A stretch of 64,000 nucleotides of DNA from Takifugu bimaculatus. Lineage: Eukaryota; Chordata; Actinopteri; Tetraodontiformes; Tetraodontidae. The stretch covers positions 3,127,984-3,191,983 of the forward strand of contig CP034977.1 in assembly GCA_004026145.2 (NCBI GenBank). Direction: 5' to 3'. Positions 36,261-58,932 of the stretch are shown here, in pieces; position 1 is the stretch's first letter; the number at the start of each line of letters is the position of its first letter. The notes below the pieces were generated by a model, which saw only the letters and a program-made list of their open reading frames with translations, did no database searches and was not told the DNA's origin. The translations under genes were made by a program, and so were the position numbers.

Positions 36261-37916
36261 ATGGCGTCTGTCTCTCACCGTGGCGGCAAACCCAATTTTC
36301 TGGAAGCTGAAGTCATACGGAACCAGTCTGCGTTTTTCAGAGCAGAATGCAAACGGCTGATCTCGGAAACCAGCAAACGATGCAGAGACTTGCAGAACGA
36401 TCAGACCCAGAAACTGGGTAAGAGGAGGTGGAGCGTCACGGGGCAGCAGCTGCAGGAGTGGGAGGTCATGTTTTTGTCTGCTCTGCCTTTCAGATCGACG
36501 AGTCAAAGAGGTCCAGTTCATGAAGACAGAGTTGGAGCTGAAGTTGGAGGAGATTGTCGTGGAAACTGACGAGCTGATCCTCCTGCAGACCAGAGTGGCC
36601 AAAGCACTGGAGGCCAGCAGGGAGCCGCTGAGAGTGACTCTCCTCTGCGTGGAGGAAAGGTCAGGCGGGAAGAGGATGACGCGTCGTCCTTCCTGCTATG
36701 AAGGAACAGCAGTACTGTAAGGTTTATGTCGGTTTTCCCCCAGAAGGAAACGAGGGCCCGAGATGCTGCAGGATGAGGTGGACAGAGAGCTGCTGAATGA
36801 GAGGGAGGTCATTGAGGGGGTGGCCTCTGCTCTTCGGCGTGTGTCGGAACAGATACGTGAACAGATAAGGTGAGAGGGACGGACTCTTGAATTCTCCTTC
36901 TGACCGAGGCGTCGCCACCAACACAAAAACCTTTTGTTTGTCAGACTGAACCGATCTGCTAAGTACACTCTAGAGCAGGATCTGAAGGAGAAGAGTGAAG
37001 CTCAGCACGCTGACCTCTCCTGCTCCATAACGCCCTCACACGCTCCCAAGCTGCAACAGCCCCCCATCATCGGTACTGCCCAGCAGAGGTAAACACAAAT
37101 TCAAAAAACAGAGGTGCTTAGATGATGGGATCTGATTTGGATTTGAACTCCTCTGTGTCAGCTTGTTGGTGAGTCCAAAGCAGTGGGAGAGCATCTCTCA
37201 TGTCAACATGGCCAGAGCAGAGCAGCAGAAGGCCAACTCTGCCTCCCTCAGGGCCCTGGCAGAGGCCCTCCTGGAGCAGACCTTCACTGACATGCAGAAG
37301 CAGCTCCAGGCCACAGCGGCCGCCTTTCAGCTGCACGTGCAGGAGATCAAGTCAGCCAAGAGCCAGATGGAGGATCAACTGGCTGAGGTAGAAGCACAGA
37401 GAGGATGTCTGAATCAGCGGTGCTGTAACTCAAGAATCTCTCCTAGATTCTGCCAGAATTGTCCAGCCAGAGGAAGATCAGAGATGATCTCAGCGTTGCC
37501 ATCAAGGAGACAGGACAGGCTCTGGCTAAAGCCCAGGCCCAGCTGACTTCACGCAACCAGAGGCCTTCCAAGGAGCTATGCAGTGATCCGGCACAGACCC
37601 ACCTGCTCTCAGAGATCCAGTGGCTCAAGGCTAGCACCTCCAGGTAAGGCTAACACCCCGGGAAATGTGTTTTATTTAGCTGAAACCGTACAGGAAATAG
37701 CATCTTCTATAAAAGTAAAAGATTTTAAGTCTACAGCCTCTCTTTCTTCACATCAGACTGCAGAAGGCTCTGGTCCAGTCGGAGGAGAAGGAGAGGGTTC
37801 TGGTTCGCTGTCAGCTGGAACTGCAGCACAGAATCCGCTGCAAAGCCGACTACCTTTACATGGACGAGGTGGTGTGTGGCCAGCACAGGGAGGCCGTCAC
37901 CGCCTGCAGATACTGA
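36261..37916 (+). CDS. tekt1: tekt1, tektin-1 ciliary microtubule protein
   Basis: Seven coding exons: 36261-36417, 36494-36659, 36744-36869, 36945-37088, 37162-37387, 37447-37643 and 37757-37916. Phases agree and give 391 residues; human TEKT1 has 418. Tektins are coiled-coil filaments inside axonemal doublet microtubules of cilia and sperm flagella. The protein is nearly all helical: KEVQFMKTELELKLEE, NRSAKYTLEQDLKEK and RCQLELQHRIRCKADYLYMDEVVC align with TEKT1. The tektin signature nonapeptide RPNVELCRD is present as RPSKELCSD (about 312-320), with proline and cysteine kept but N, V and R changed. Adjacency to xaf1 matches human 17p13.1. The X-box 630 bp upstream supports cilia-specific expression. 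Confidence 0.9.
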
Positions 37917-38168
37917 GCAGGCAGCTAAGAGAGGAGCCGTCCCTTAAAATTTGGACTCGTGTGATTTTGACCTGACTTCTTCACTGAAACATCTCAACTA
38001 GAGAGTTAAGCCGTCACCATAATCCCCAAATTGAATCATTCGTTTCTTTTGCAAAAGATTCATACTGCAGTTTATCTTTCCAGATCCGTAGTTTTCCTTT
38101 TGTGTAGTGTTCAGATAAAAAGACATTCCATCTTTTGATTAATGGTTTGTTGTGGCGTGTTTGAATAG

Positions 38169-38174
38169 TTTATT
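38169..38174 (-). promoter_or_regulatory. xaf1 poly(A) signal
   Basis: TTTATT on the plus strand reads AATAAA on the minus strand, 118 bp after the xaf1 stop codon and 253 bp past the tekt1 stop, so the two 3'UTRs are packed together or overlap. Confidence 0.5.
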
Positions 38175-38291
38175 TCACTTGTGACTTAAATATCTGATCT
38201 GAAATCATTTCTAACAACTGATTTAGCAGCCGGAACATTCCAGTCATCGGGAATGCCGTCAGTCATCGGGAAGCTCATTTCGTGGCCCAGG

Positions 38292-39627
38292 TTATCTCCT
38301 CTGTAGGTGCATTTGGCACTTTACCTGCGAACAGGAGAACAGGACAGGCCTGTTACCAAGGCAACAGCACCATGGAGTGGCTCATAAGCTGCAGGAGTTT
38401 CACCTGATGCCAGAGCAGCGTGGGGATGGGCAGCGCCAGGTGACAGTGGGGGCAGGTGTTGATGTCGTCGCCTCCTTCAGGGAGCCCGCCCAAGAGGGAC
38501 GCCGCCAGGTCTCGTCTGACCACAGGAGTTCTCTGGGCGGAGAACGTCCTCAGATCCAGATCGTCAAAGTCTGATGGAGGACACCTCAGCTGGATGGGGA
38601 CACACAGATGGAGGTTGAGCTCTGAAGGTGTCTGGAAGCCTCAGACTGAGAGATGAACCTCCCACTGAAGACAACAAGCTCTGCAGAATCCTTCAAGCAC
38701 GCACCTTGTGGTTCTCAACATCCTCCACAGGAACTGATGTCATGCACCTCTCACACCTCACGCTGGTTTTGGCTGCGGAGGAGAGGGAATGAAAACAGCA
38801 TGTTTGGAGCTCTGCCGCTTTAACCAGAGCCTCTCAGGTATCTTACTGGTGTCTGATGGTGCTTTGCTGTTTGTTTGAGGAGTAGCTGAAGTGGCCGGAC
38901 AGCTCAGCTCGTGCACTGCCTGGTCCCGAAGGGTCACGTAGCGTCCACAGTCCCCGCAGAGCTCCGTGCGGCTCCCGCAGACGAGCTGGTGCTGGCTCAG
39001 CTCCTTCCACGGCAGCTCCAGCTTACAGAACAGACAGGTCTGCAGACGCTCGGCACAATGGTCAGACTGGGAGGGAAGCATTAAAGAAGAGAAGGCATTG
39101 AGATGTTTTCAGTTGGTTTTTTTTCCCATATTTTACACTTAGGAACGCAATAGACAAACCTGGTGGTCCATCAAGTCACAACTTTCCACCTTTTTATTGC
39201 ACTTTGGGCATTTCACCTGCAAACAGAGTTTTAATCATTATGTTTCCTTGTGTGTGTGTGTGTGTGTGTGTGCGTGTGCGTGTACCAGACTGTGCTGTTC
39301 TTCTCTGTGCTGCTCCAGTTGCTCTCTGGGAACCGTCTCATCACACTCAGGGCAGAGACATAAGAAGCGTCTGCAGTGAGTTTCGTGTAGTGCAAAGTTT
39401 GCTTCTGCAACCATTTTGTGGCTGATTGAGAGATGGGACAGATGCGTGTTTATGTCGGAATGATCAAGCACTGGAGTTAAAGACAGCCGAGGAATGTCGT
39501 CATTGCCAGAAACCTGCGTACTAGTCTCCAATTGACTGGCTGGAAAGAAGAATTCCAACCTCTTATAGATGTAATGAAATCATCCTTACCATTGTCCGCA
39601 TTTGCGCATATCTTCTTTCGTATCCAT
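38292..39627 (-). CDS. xaf1: xaf1, XIAP-associated factor 1 zinc-finger protein
   Basis: Seven minus-strand exons: 39590-39627, 39286-39421, 39160-39216, 38847-39066, 38705-38772, 38404-38589 and 38292-38324. Phases agree and give 245 residues; human has 301. XAF1 is an interferon-induced, pro-apoptotic TRAF-type zinc-finger protein that binds XIAP. The fingers are clear: CGQCHKMVAEANFALHETHC, CPECDETVPREQLEQH, CPKCNKKVESCDLMDH, CLFCKLELPWKELSQHQLVC, CGDCGRYVTLRDQAVHELSC, a CERC finger, and the C-terminal CPHCHLALPIPTLLWHQ that matches the human last finger. The start is in a short first exon (MDTKEDMRKCG). An ISRE lies about 85-100 bp upstream. It is convergent with tekt1, stops 376 bp apart. 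TRAFD1 is the other family with such fingers but is much longer. Confidence 0.9.
39247..39283. repeat. (TG)n microsatellite abutting the xaf1 exon 2 donor
   Basis: TG run with CG interruptions that begins only a few bases into the xaf1 intron, giving the minus-strand donor GTACACGCACACG. Confidence 0.9.
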
Positions 39628-39711
39628 TGACACAAATCTTTGAATAACGCCTTAAAAAACAGGGGGAAAAAAGATCTTGAGGTTTCTGATTGAGTTTCGT
39701 GCTGTCAGCGG

Positions 39712-39728
39712 GAAACAGAAAGTGAAAC
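39712..39728. promoter_or_regulatory. Interferon-stimulated response element upstream of xaf1
   Basis: GAAACAGAAAGTGAAAC has three GAAA cores, each separated by two bases (GAAA-CA-GAAA-GT-GAAA-C), which is the IRF/ISGF3 recognition pattern. It is centred about 93 bp upstream of the xaf1 start codon at 39627. Human XAF1 is an interferon-stimulated gene, so the site fits. Confidence 0.7.
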
Positions 39729-40971
39729 GTCAGGAATGCTGCGATACCGGTCAGTGCCACAGGGTGTCGCATAGGAGGAACCGGCACTACGAGCAATAGC
39801 TTTTCAAAAAATATTATTTGTTGCTCTTACTTTTCATGTTTTTAAATGAATGTATTTTCTCTTCTTTCTTTGGATTTTTTTGTTTTTCAAACTGAATATA
39901 CACGCATGACGTTAGAATTTATGACAAAATGTGATTTTAAGTCATGTTTTGATTAATGATGATAAACTGTAAACAACAAATTCGTATCTTTAAAAGGTGT
40001 AACACAGAAAACTGGAGAAACACCGATCAAACCGTTTTCTTTCCTCCTGTAAATGAAAGCTAGATGAGGCTTTTGTGCACTGCGTTAACCCATCCATCCC
40101 GCTTAACGGCGCTCGTTTCCCTCCGATAATTTGTTTCCGTCCGATAAAAGTCAAACCGGAAGTAGCGAAGAAGAAGCTCCGGAAAGTAAACAAAGCGCCG
40201 TTTCCGTTTCTCCTCGTGTAGTGTAACCTGTCATTCCTACCACGCTATCACGTTTATCTATGTGTGATATATTATGAAGCTTAAATTAGGAGGGTAACAC
40301 TTCCGGGCACCACTGTTGTGCGCCACAGCATCGGACACATGGAATTCTATTCTCAGTTTCCATACTTTTCCAGAAACGGTGGGACATAAATATTAAAAGA
40401 GACGATTTCATTGTTACAAACACTGTCACACCGACGCCCTGATCTCACAATGTTTTGAGCAATGTTTCTTTCTTTTAAATATTGCAATTAGTTTAGCTAT
40501 AGCAGCGACAGCAGATGGCTGCACGTCTAAATCCAAAGTAATTTTTGCTTTGATTAAAAAAAAGATGCTTTTTGTCTAATGTTGTTATTTTAATATGAAA
40601 TAGTTGACAATACATACAACAGAATTGAAATGACAAATGTTCACATCTGTTCAATTATTTGTACATGCCAAGGTACTGTATTCCAGCAAGTATGTGTAAA
40701 AGAAAAAACAATCACTATGTTTCATGGACCATAACAGACCCTCATCTCTGTAAGTTCACTGTATAAAAATGTCATGACAGACCACTAAATCATTCGATTC
40801 CTGTCCCCAGTTCAAACTGTCCCTGGACTCGAAATGAAAGCACATCACAGTCAGCTCTAAGAAACTTGCAATCGATGTAACCTTTTCCTCCCAGGCCAAA
40901 GGTGGTAAAGGTTCAGTCTGTGGGCTTCTGTAAAGTGACATCAGACTGTAACAGACATGAGGTAAACACTC
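39729..40971. other. xaf1 upstream region, no gene seen
   Basis: Contains ETS sites ACCGGAAGT (40155-40163) and ACTTCCGGG (about 40299-40307) that could mark a broad TATA-less promoter. The rest is AT-rich. Confidence 0.4.
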
Positions 40972-41342
40972 GGACACTCGGTTTTCCTCAGTTGTGTCAA
41001 TACAGAACATAAAAAAAATTACCAATATGTTTTATTATAATTAGGTTCGATACAGAACATAAAAAATTACCAATATATTATATTATAATTAGGTTCTATA
41101 CACAACATGAAAAATGACAATATATTATATTATAATTAGGTTCTGTATTGACGCAACTGAGGAAAACCGAGTGTCCAATGGCGGCGCTGGGTCCAACCCT
41201 TGATTGACATCTCATTCAACGAATCAGGTGCTTCCAGGAAGAGAATAGACACACCTGATTCGTTGAATGAGATGTCAATCAAACGTTAGATCCGGCGCCG
41301 CCATTGGACACTCGGTTTTCCTCAGTTGTGACAATACAGAAC
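40972..41342. mobile_element. Fold-back (MITE-like) repeat with internal tandem units
   Basis: The segment GGACACTCGGTTTTCCTCAG with its CAATACAGAACAT extension occurs at 40972, inverted at about 41142-41176, and direct again at about 41306-41342. Between 41141-41230 and 41252-41342 lies a near-perfect palindrome: about 90-bp arms including AATGGCGGCGC/GCCGCCATT and CTCATTCAACGAATCAGGTG, around a 21-bp loop. Three tandem units of about 50 bp fill 41001-41140. No coding capacity or transposase is visible. The structure fits a non-autonomous fold-back DNA transposon or a local inverted duplication. Confidence 0.7.
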
Positions 41343-42671
41343 ATAAAAAAAAAATTAACAATATAGTTGTACCACGGGTCAAAACGTTCTGTTTTCTTAA
41401 GTTTTATGGTGGCAGCATGATATGTGCATTTACAAATTCGAAATGAAATACGTTTTATTGACTTTCATAAAGTGCCATTGTCTATATTCAAATGATTTAA
41501 TCTTAATAATTTAATTTTAATTTAACATATAACTTGGAGGAATAATAATTTAGGTGAAGGAAGCAATAAATCTAACGGGTTCATTTTACAAAAAAAGGAA
41601 CACAACACTTTGAGACTTTGTGTTTATTTAAACATTAAACGTTGACCGACAGTGGACAAGGGAGCAGCCGTCCAATCACAGATGTATGTCCTCTTTGGGT
41701 TTGGATCAGAAAAACATGCACTCTCATCGAAACAAACTGTACCATAAGACCTTTGATACATCACCCACTTTACAAAGTTTTATAGACCGTTTGTACAAAA
41801 GTTGCTTTTAATAACGCTGTGTACAAATGTGTCATTGATGTATCCTGTCATGAGTGTTACAGCTGATAATTAGTGATTAGTTGGATGAGAAAAATTTGAC
41901 AGCAGACTTGTTTGATTTAAATTTTTAACTGAAGCCAGAAAAAACGTTAATAGTGTTGAATACTGTATAGATCTGCCCAAGAGCTGAACAATTAGGTAAG
42001 CACAGATCCCCCATTTGCTGCCACAAACCCTGAGAAACACGTCATGAGACCACCAAGTTAAGATATCTTGATTAAAACAGAACAACAACACCCCCCCCAA
42101 CAAACAAACATACAGTACATACACTCACAGTAACAAGAGGAGCAATGCAGGCAAACGCCACGACACTGAAGTGCTGTTCTCTCTGCGGCCGTAAGAGGGC
42201 AGCATCGACACACCGAGTAACGCCCGGGAGCATTTGGTTGCAGTTTGCTCCTGATCTCAGGTCGGTTTGAAGCAGGCCTTTGAGACTTTAATATCGGGTC
42301 ATTAAAGTCTCTTACTCTGACAATCTACGCTCATGTTTATGCTAGAAAAAAGGGAAAAAAAACTAAACATGGTCTTATGGACTCTATGCAAAATCTATGT
42401 AAATAGAAAAATACAGTATATGATTTATAAATAAATATAGAAAAATATATATAATGTACATAATAATGGTGATGTGAGCCATGCTATAGTACCAAGATGG
42501 AGTTAAAATCAACTGTTCTGATGTTTCACTGCCTTGTGTTCTGAGTAAGATCAGGCTTTAGATGTTGGGGGATGTCCTGTTAACATCGATGATCACGCCT
42601 GCCGCGGGCGTGCGACGTGGATGTGAAGATGGAGTCGATGGGGCGTATTTCAGGTTGGCGGAGGGGGGGGG
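41343..42671 (-). other. ecel1: ecel1 3' flank and 3'UTR
   Basis: AT-rich sequence beyond the ecel1 stop codon. A minus-strand AATAAA (TTTATT at 41623-41628) about 1.05 kb past the stop could end the transcript. Short AATAAA-like runs also occur near 42430 on the plus strand. No other gene seen. Confidence 0.45.
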
Positions 42672-54241
<11,570 letters not shown>

Positions 54242-57200
54242 GGCAGAAGTCTGCAGCTCGTTCGACGAAGGCGAGGAAGATATTTCTATTTTTTTTTTAA
54301 TTTGGAGCCATGAAAAGTGCCGCTGAATTAAAGTCAGGAGGACTCTGGCTCTTCAGGCAAATCCTCTTAAGCTGTTTAAATCAAAATCAGGCAGAGAGAG
54401 GGCCTCCGATTGTTCACAGGGAATCTCAGGGGTGGTCTGCTAACTCTCATCCTCTTTCTCTCTGTTCTCTCTTCATTTGTTCTTCTCCCGTCACACGTGC
54501 CACCTGTCCACAGAAATAGAGAGGTGATAAGGCAGGGCAGAAACTGTCAAAACAAATATCTGACACCGACGTATTGAAGACGCACTAGAGAGGATCAGAG
54601 AGAAGGAAACCAGTTGTGAGATTATGGAAATGTTTGGTGAGTCCATAGAGCCTCCTGCCTGTGCAGGGGCAGGATCTCAGATCTCTGGAGCTATCCAGGT
54701 TTGCCCCAAACTGGGACCATCCTCCTCTGATGAAACAAGCAGAAGGATGGTTCAGATGACAAATACACCAATAAGATGTGTGAAGCTGTGTTAGATGCCC
54801 TGTGGAAGAAACGGCGGGATTCAATAATGATCGTTGCAGGTACGCCCTTCTTCAAATATTTTAATTCAGGCCTCCAAAGGAGATGAAACGATCAAATTAA
54901 AGAGCTCAAATCCATCGCAGTGTCTCGCTGTGTCAGCTCTTGTTTCCTTTCTAATCCAATAAATTTCCCCCTTAACACGACATTCGACTGAGGACGTCTT
55001 CAGGCACTGAGGTTTATTTTACAGCAGCGAGGAGGTTTCCATATCCCGGCCACTTTGATTCATTTCCCGGAGTCAAAGCTCCGGCTGCAGTGGAGAACTG
55101 CAGTTGGCCTGATTCACAGTTTTAATAACTCCTCTCAAGCCTCCGCTCGCTTCCAACCTATTGTTTACAGCTCTGACATTCCGAGGGCGTCTGCTTTGAT
55201 TGTTATTCAGAGTCTCTAAACAGCGTGTTAGTTTTAAAACGGCATGTGAGTGTGTTGTCTGCAGGCTCCACGGCAGCTGCAGGGATGAACATAAATGGAG
55301 CATCGCCCCCTCCGACTTCATACTTGTTCTGATAAACAACACTTTAAGACCTGCTCTCATTCCTAATTCAGTACAGTCGTCGTGCAGACAGTAACCATTT
55401 TAGTGCAAGATGATTTGGAACGTGGTGAACGGTACCCGACAGCTCGGAATAGAAAAACTTCAGTTAAACTGGAGCTTTTTGGGAACATTAACAGATGTGC
55501 AACTGGGCTGGAAAAACCATTAAGGGTCAGAGATTTGATCGGACTATATAACCTATAGCTCTTGTAATGTGCCAGGAAGAATACTAAAATCACTTCTTAA
55601 AGGTTCAAAAGGACTCCACAGAAAATACCTTGTGCAGAACATTAAGTCTTGCTTCAGATTTCCTTCAGAAAACAGATTTTTACTTGAGGCATTTGGTAGA
55701 TATTTAAACTAAAAGGAGCACATGCTTTGTTCCTAGGATCTAGATTTGGGTTCAGGCTGTGTTAGGGGGGACGGCAACAAAGGTACCACACGGATGTTTT
55801 ATAAACTGGTCCACCAATTAGCAGTCAGGAGAGTTTCCAGCCAGGTTTGTAGTGACTGAATTGAAAAATTTGGACGTGATGCTGCTTTTAGTTTCCAGCA
55901 AGGTTTAAGAAAAACAGGCAGCCAAAGGCAAAAGAATCTTTTTCATTCCAAGTATTTCTACACATAACCACGAATGGTTCTGTTTGGACCAGGTGGAGCA
56001 GCTCTGGGCGCAACTCAAAGCGCCTCCCCAGCTTCCAAGTGGCCAACAACAACGAAGATTATCCACAGTTAACAAAAGTGTTTAATTGTCAAAGATTTAT
56101 GTAGCTCCAGACATCTCTTAGCCAAAAATCTAGACTTAAAGGGTTCGTCAAAACTAATCTCATCGGAGTGAACTTAAACCCAAAATAACAGAAAGAAAAT
56201 TCTGACCTGACAGGTGAAAATCAAAAGAAAACCACTTACCTGTCTGACCTTAAAAACAATATATATAACACAAAAAGGCAGGTCACTCTCACTTTTTGTA
56301 CTCCCCACAACACAATTTAACGACACACATCAGAAACCAGCTGGAGTTTGAGGAAGATGAGGAGCTCTCAGGCGGCAGCCATCTCGGGGTTTAAACTCAA
56401 TCCCTCCTGGATGATCCACCAATCGGCGGGTAACCGATTTGCCGATAACCATCAGGCACAGAGCAGGTCTACAATTCTCTGAACTCCCCCAGAAGATGCA
56501 AACATGAGGTGGGTACGTTCAACCGTGCGGTGCCCCTTCACTGCCCCAGGCAATTCCTGATTTTTGGTATCCAAGTAGGTGAGTTTTCTAACAACAGAAG
56601 CTGTTGTTCTCCCTCCAACTCCTAAAGGGTGTTAACCATCTTGTTTAGAGAATTGCTCACTGCAGGTTTGGCACCGACAGTGACAGAGAGGCAGAGAGCC
56701 CCGGCACAGTGGCGGGCTGATGCTGTGCCCATTTCTGGGGCGTTTCAGGCTGTTTGCTAGTCCCAAACTGAGAGAAATTCCCTCCTTCTCAGCCTAAACT
56801 GTTATTTTACACTGCATTTTACATTCCAATCGATTTTATCGCCCAGCTGCTGGCACAGTGGACAGAGACAGATGAACCACTCAGGCATTACATCTCTGCT
56901 AAAACTCACCGCCGCCGGCTGAGCGGCAACGGCCGAGACAACATTCAGGCGTGCGCACCTGCGCGCTCACCGGGCACGCCAACAGCAGCAGACACGTGCG
57001 CAGCAGACTGGCCACTCCTGGGTGACAGGCAGTGGGAGGCAGAGGAGGAGGCGCGTGTCTCTGTGGAGTGTTACCGATAATTCAGCCAATCATCCATCAG
57101 TCCTCCGCCTTGTAAACACACAAACAAACAAATCTTCCATCCACGCTGTGAATGTCACGCACGTCAGGTACAAGCACGTGCCTTTTCTCTTTTTTTTTGC

Positions 57201-58633
57201 TTCCCAGTATTGGATTACCCTGTAAACATGTTTTATTCGTTCAGCCAAAATGTGGTTGCGGTGCACAACTCATCTGCAGTGCGTTCAACCACACGTGCAC
57301 GCACATGCACGCACATATGCAGCTGACGTCTAATGGACTGGCTCTTGTTGCTACATCACACAGGGGGGCGCCAGTTATAGACAGTTATTTACTGGAGATG
57401 ACGATGACAGCGCAGTGTGTGGAACACACCCCTTTATATACCTATATCACCTGGAACGATCAGGTGTTGCACGTGGTAGATGCATCAAAGGGAGTTTTGC
57501 TACTGAATGTCAGCATTTCAGCACCTCACATGACTCTGGAGAACAGAAACACATTCTCCAAAACCTTTTATAAATGAATTTATTATCCCTGATGGTGCAC
57601 AGAGGGTTCAGAGCTGGAGCCAGGCCCCTGGAGCTGATCGCCACAGGCTACCGTACAGTGCCTGTATGGACCCGGCTTGAACACAGTTTCAGGGTCCTAT
57701 GATAGCAGAACCTCTCGATAGGAAATGTGGCACCCACAGTTTAGAAGATTCAACTGTTGTTTCATTTTAATTCCAGTATTTAAACGCAGTTCGAAGCCAG
57801 GGGGGTCGCTCCCAGGTCCATGTGCGCACGTAAATTCTGCTGCTTCGAGACACGTTGTCACTCCATAAAGAGAACTGGCGACCGAGGCTTCAATTAGCAG
57901 CTACTGCAATTACATATTAAAGGTGTTCGTTCTTAACACTAATGAAACACATGCTTAAACGTCTACTGCGCAGTGTTCACTGACTTCTATAACGCGCAGA
58001 ATCAAGTGCTTTTTAAATCTTAGTTGAGTAAAATAGACTTCGTTAGTGCTGACGAGAGTAATTAAAACTGTTGCACGCGCGCAAGGTGCCGATTTATGGT
58101 GAATTCAGCGGAATTTATGCGGTCTCCTCGTGCGTAAAGGACGCGGACCAGACCGCACATTAAGAAGAAAGCTGCACGGGGGGCGCACGTTGGCCATTAT
58201 TTTAGAGTCTCTCTGAGACTTTTATATCACATTTCTTAAATCTGGTCTTTCAGTCATCACCAAGGTTACGGACAAGACGATTAACGTCGAATGTAACTTA
58301 AGGAAGAAAACAACTGGTCGCTTTCAGTAACGCGCAGGAAAAAAAACCCACTTTCCCCCGCAGTTGAACCATTTTGTGTTTTGGACAGGTTGTTGAGGAA
58401 AGTGACACTACCCAAACTTTACCGCCACTGCGTTAAATGAGACTCATAGAACCACCAAGTTAGACCCGCCGGCAGCGCCCACCCATCTGCGCTCGGCAAA
58501 ATCGAGTCGTTTCAGTTTAAAAAGTGCACGTTAAAACTTCCCAATACACCTCGTTTTTACCCTTAAACAAACCCTCGGCTCGAGAACAGGATGACTTCCC
58601 CAGAGAGACGCAAACTTGTGCAGAACGACCTTA
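54242..58633 (-). other. Proposed ecel1 5'UTR intron, no coding gene
   Basis: Gene-free 4.4 kb upstream of the ecel1 start codon. Open frames are short. If the donor at 58633 is used, this is the intron between the non-coding first exon and the ATG exon. Confidence 0.45.
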
Positions 58634-58800
58634 CCTATGCTGCGCAAATCTGAACCTCCTTGCACGGTGAACTTGGTCTTGCTTTGACAGCGGAAAGAGG
58701 AGAAATACACTCCGGTGACGGTGCCACGGGATTACCAGCCCCCCCCCAACGACGATCGGCGCTCACGGGGATCCGCGACGCTTTCTGCCGATGCTGCAGC
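58634..58800 (-). other. ecel1: Candidate non-coding first exon of ecel1
   Basis: On the minus strand GCGCAGCATAG is followed by a good donor GTAAGG at 58633. The segment is locally GC-rich and lies just inside a long purine/pyrimidine tract. Human ECEL1 has a non-coding exon 1, so this is a reasonable candidate. The 5' end is not defined by any TATA box. Confidence 0.35.
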
Positions 58801-58816
58801 CCCGCAGAACCCGTTG

Positions 58817-58932
58817 TATGGAGGGAGAGAGAGGGAGGAGAGAGGGAGGAAGGAAGGAGAGAGGGAGGAAGGGAGGAGAGAGGGAGGAAGGGGGGAGAGA
58901 GGGAGGAGAGAGGGAGGAAGGGGGGGGGGGGA
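58817..58932. repeat. Polypurine (GGGAGGA-type) tract
   Basis: About 115 bp of almost pure G/A with GAGGGAGGA-like repeats ending in a G run, immediately upstream of the candidate ecel1 first exon on the minus strand. Confidence 0.9.
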
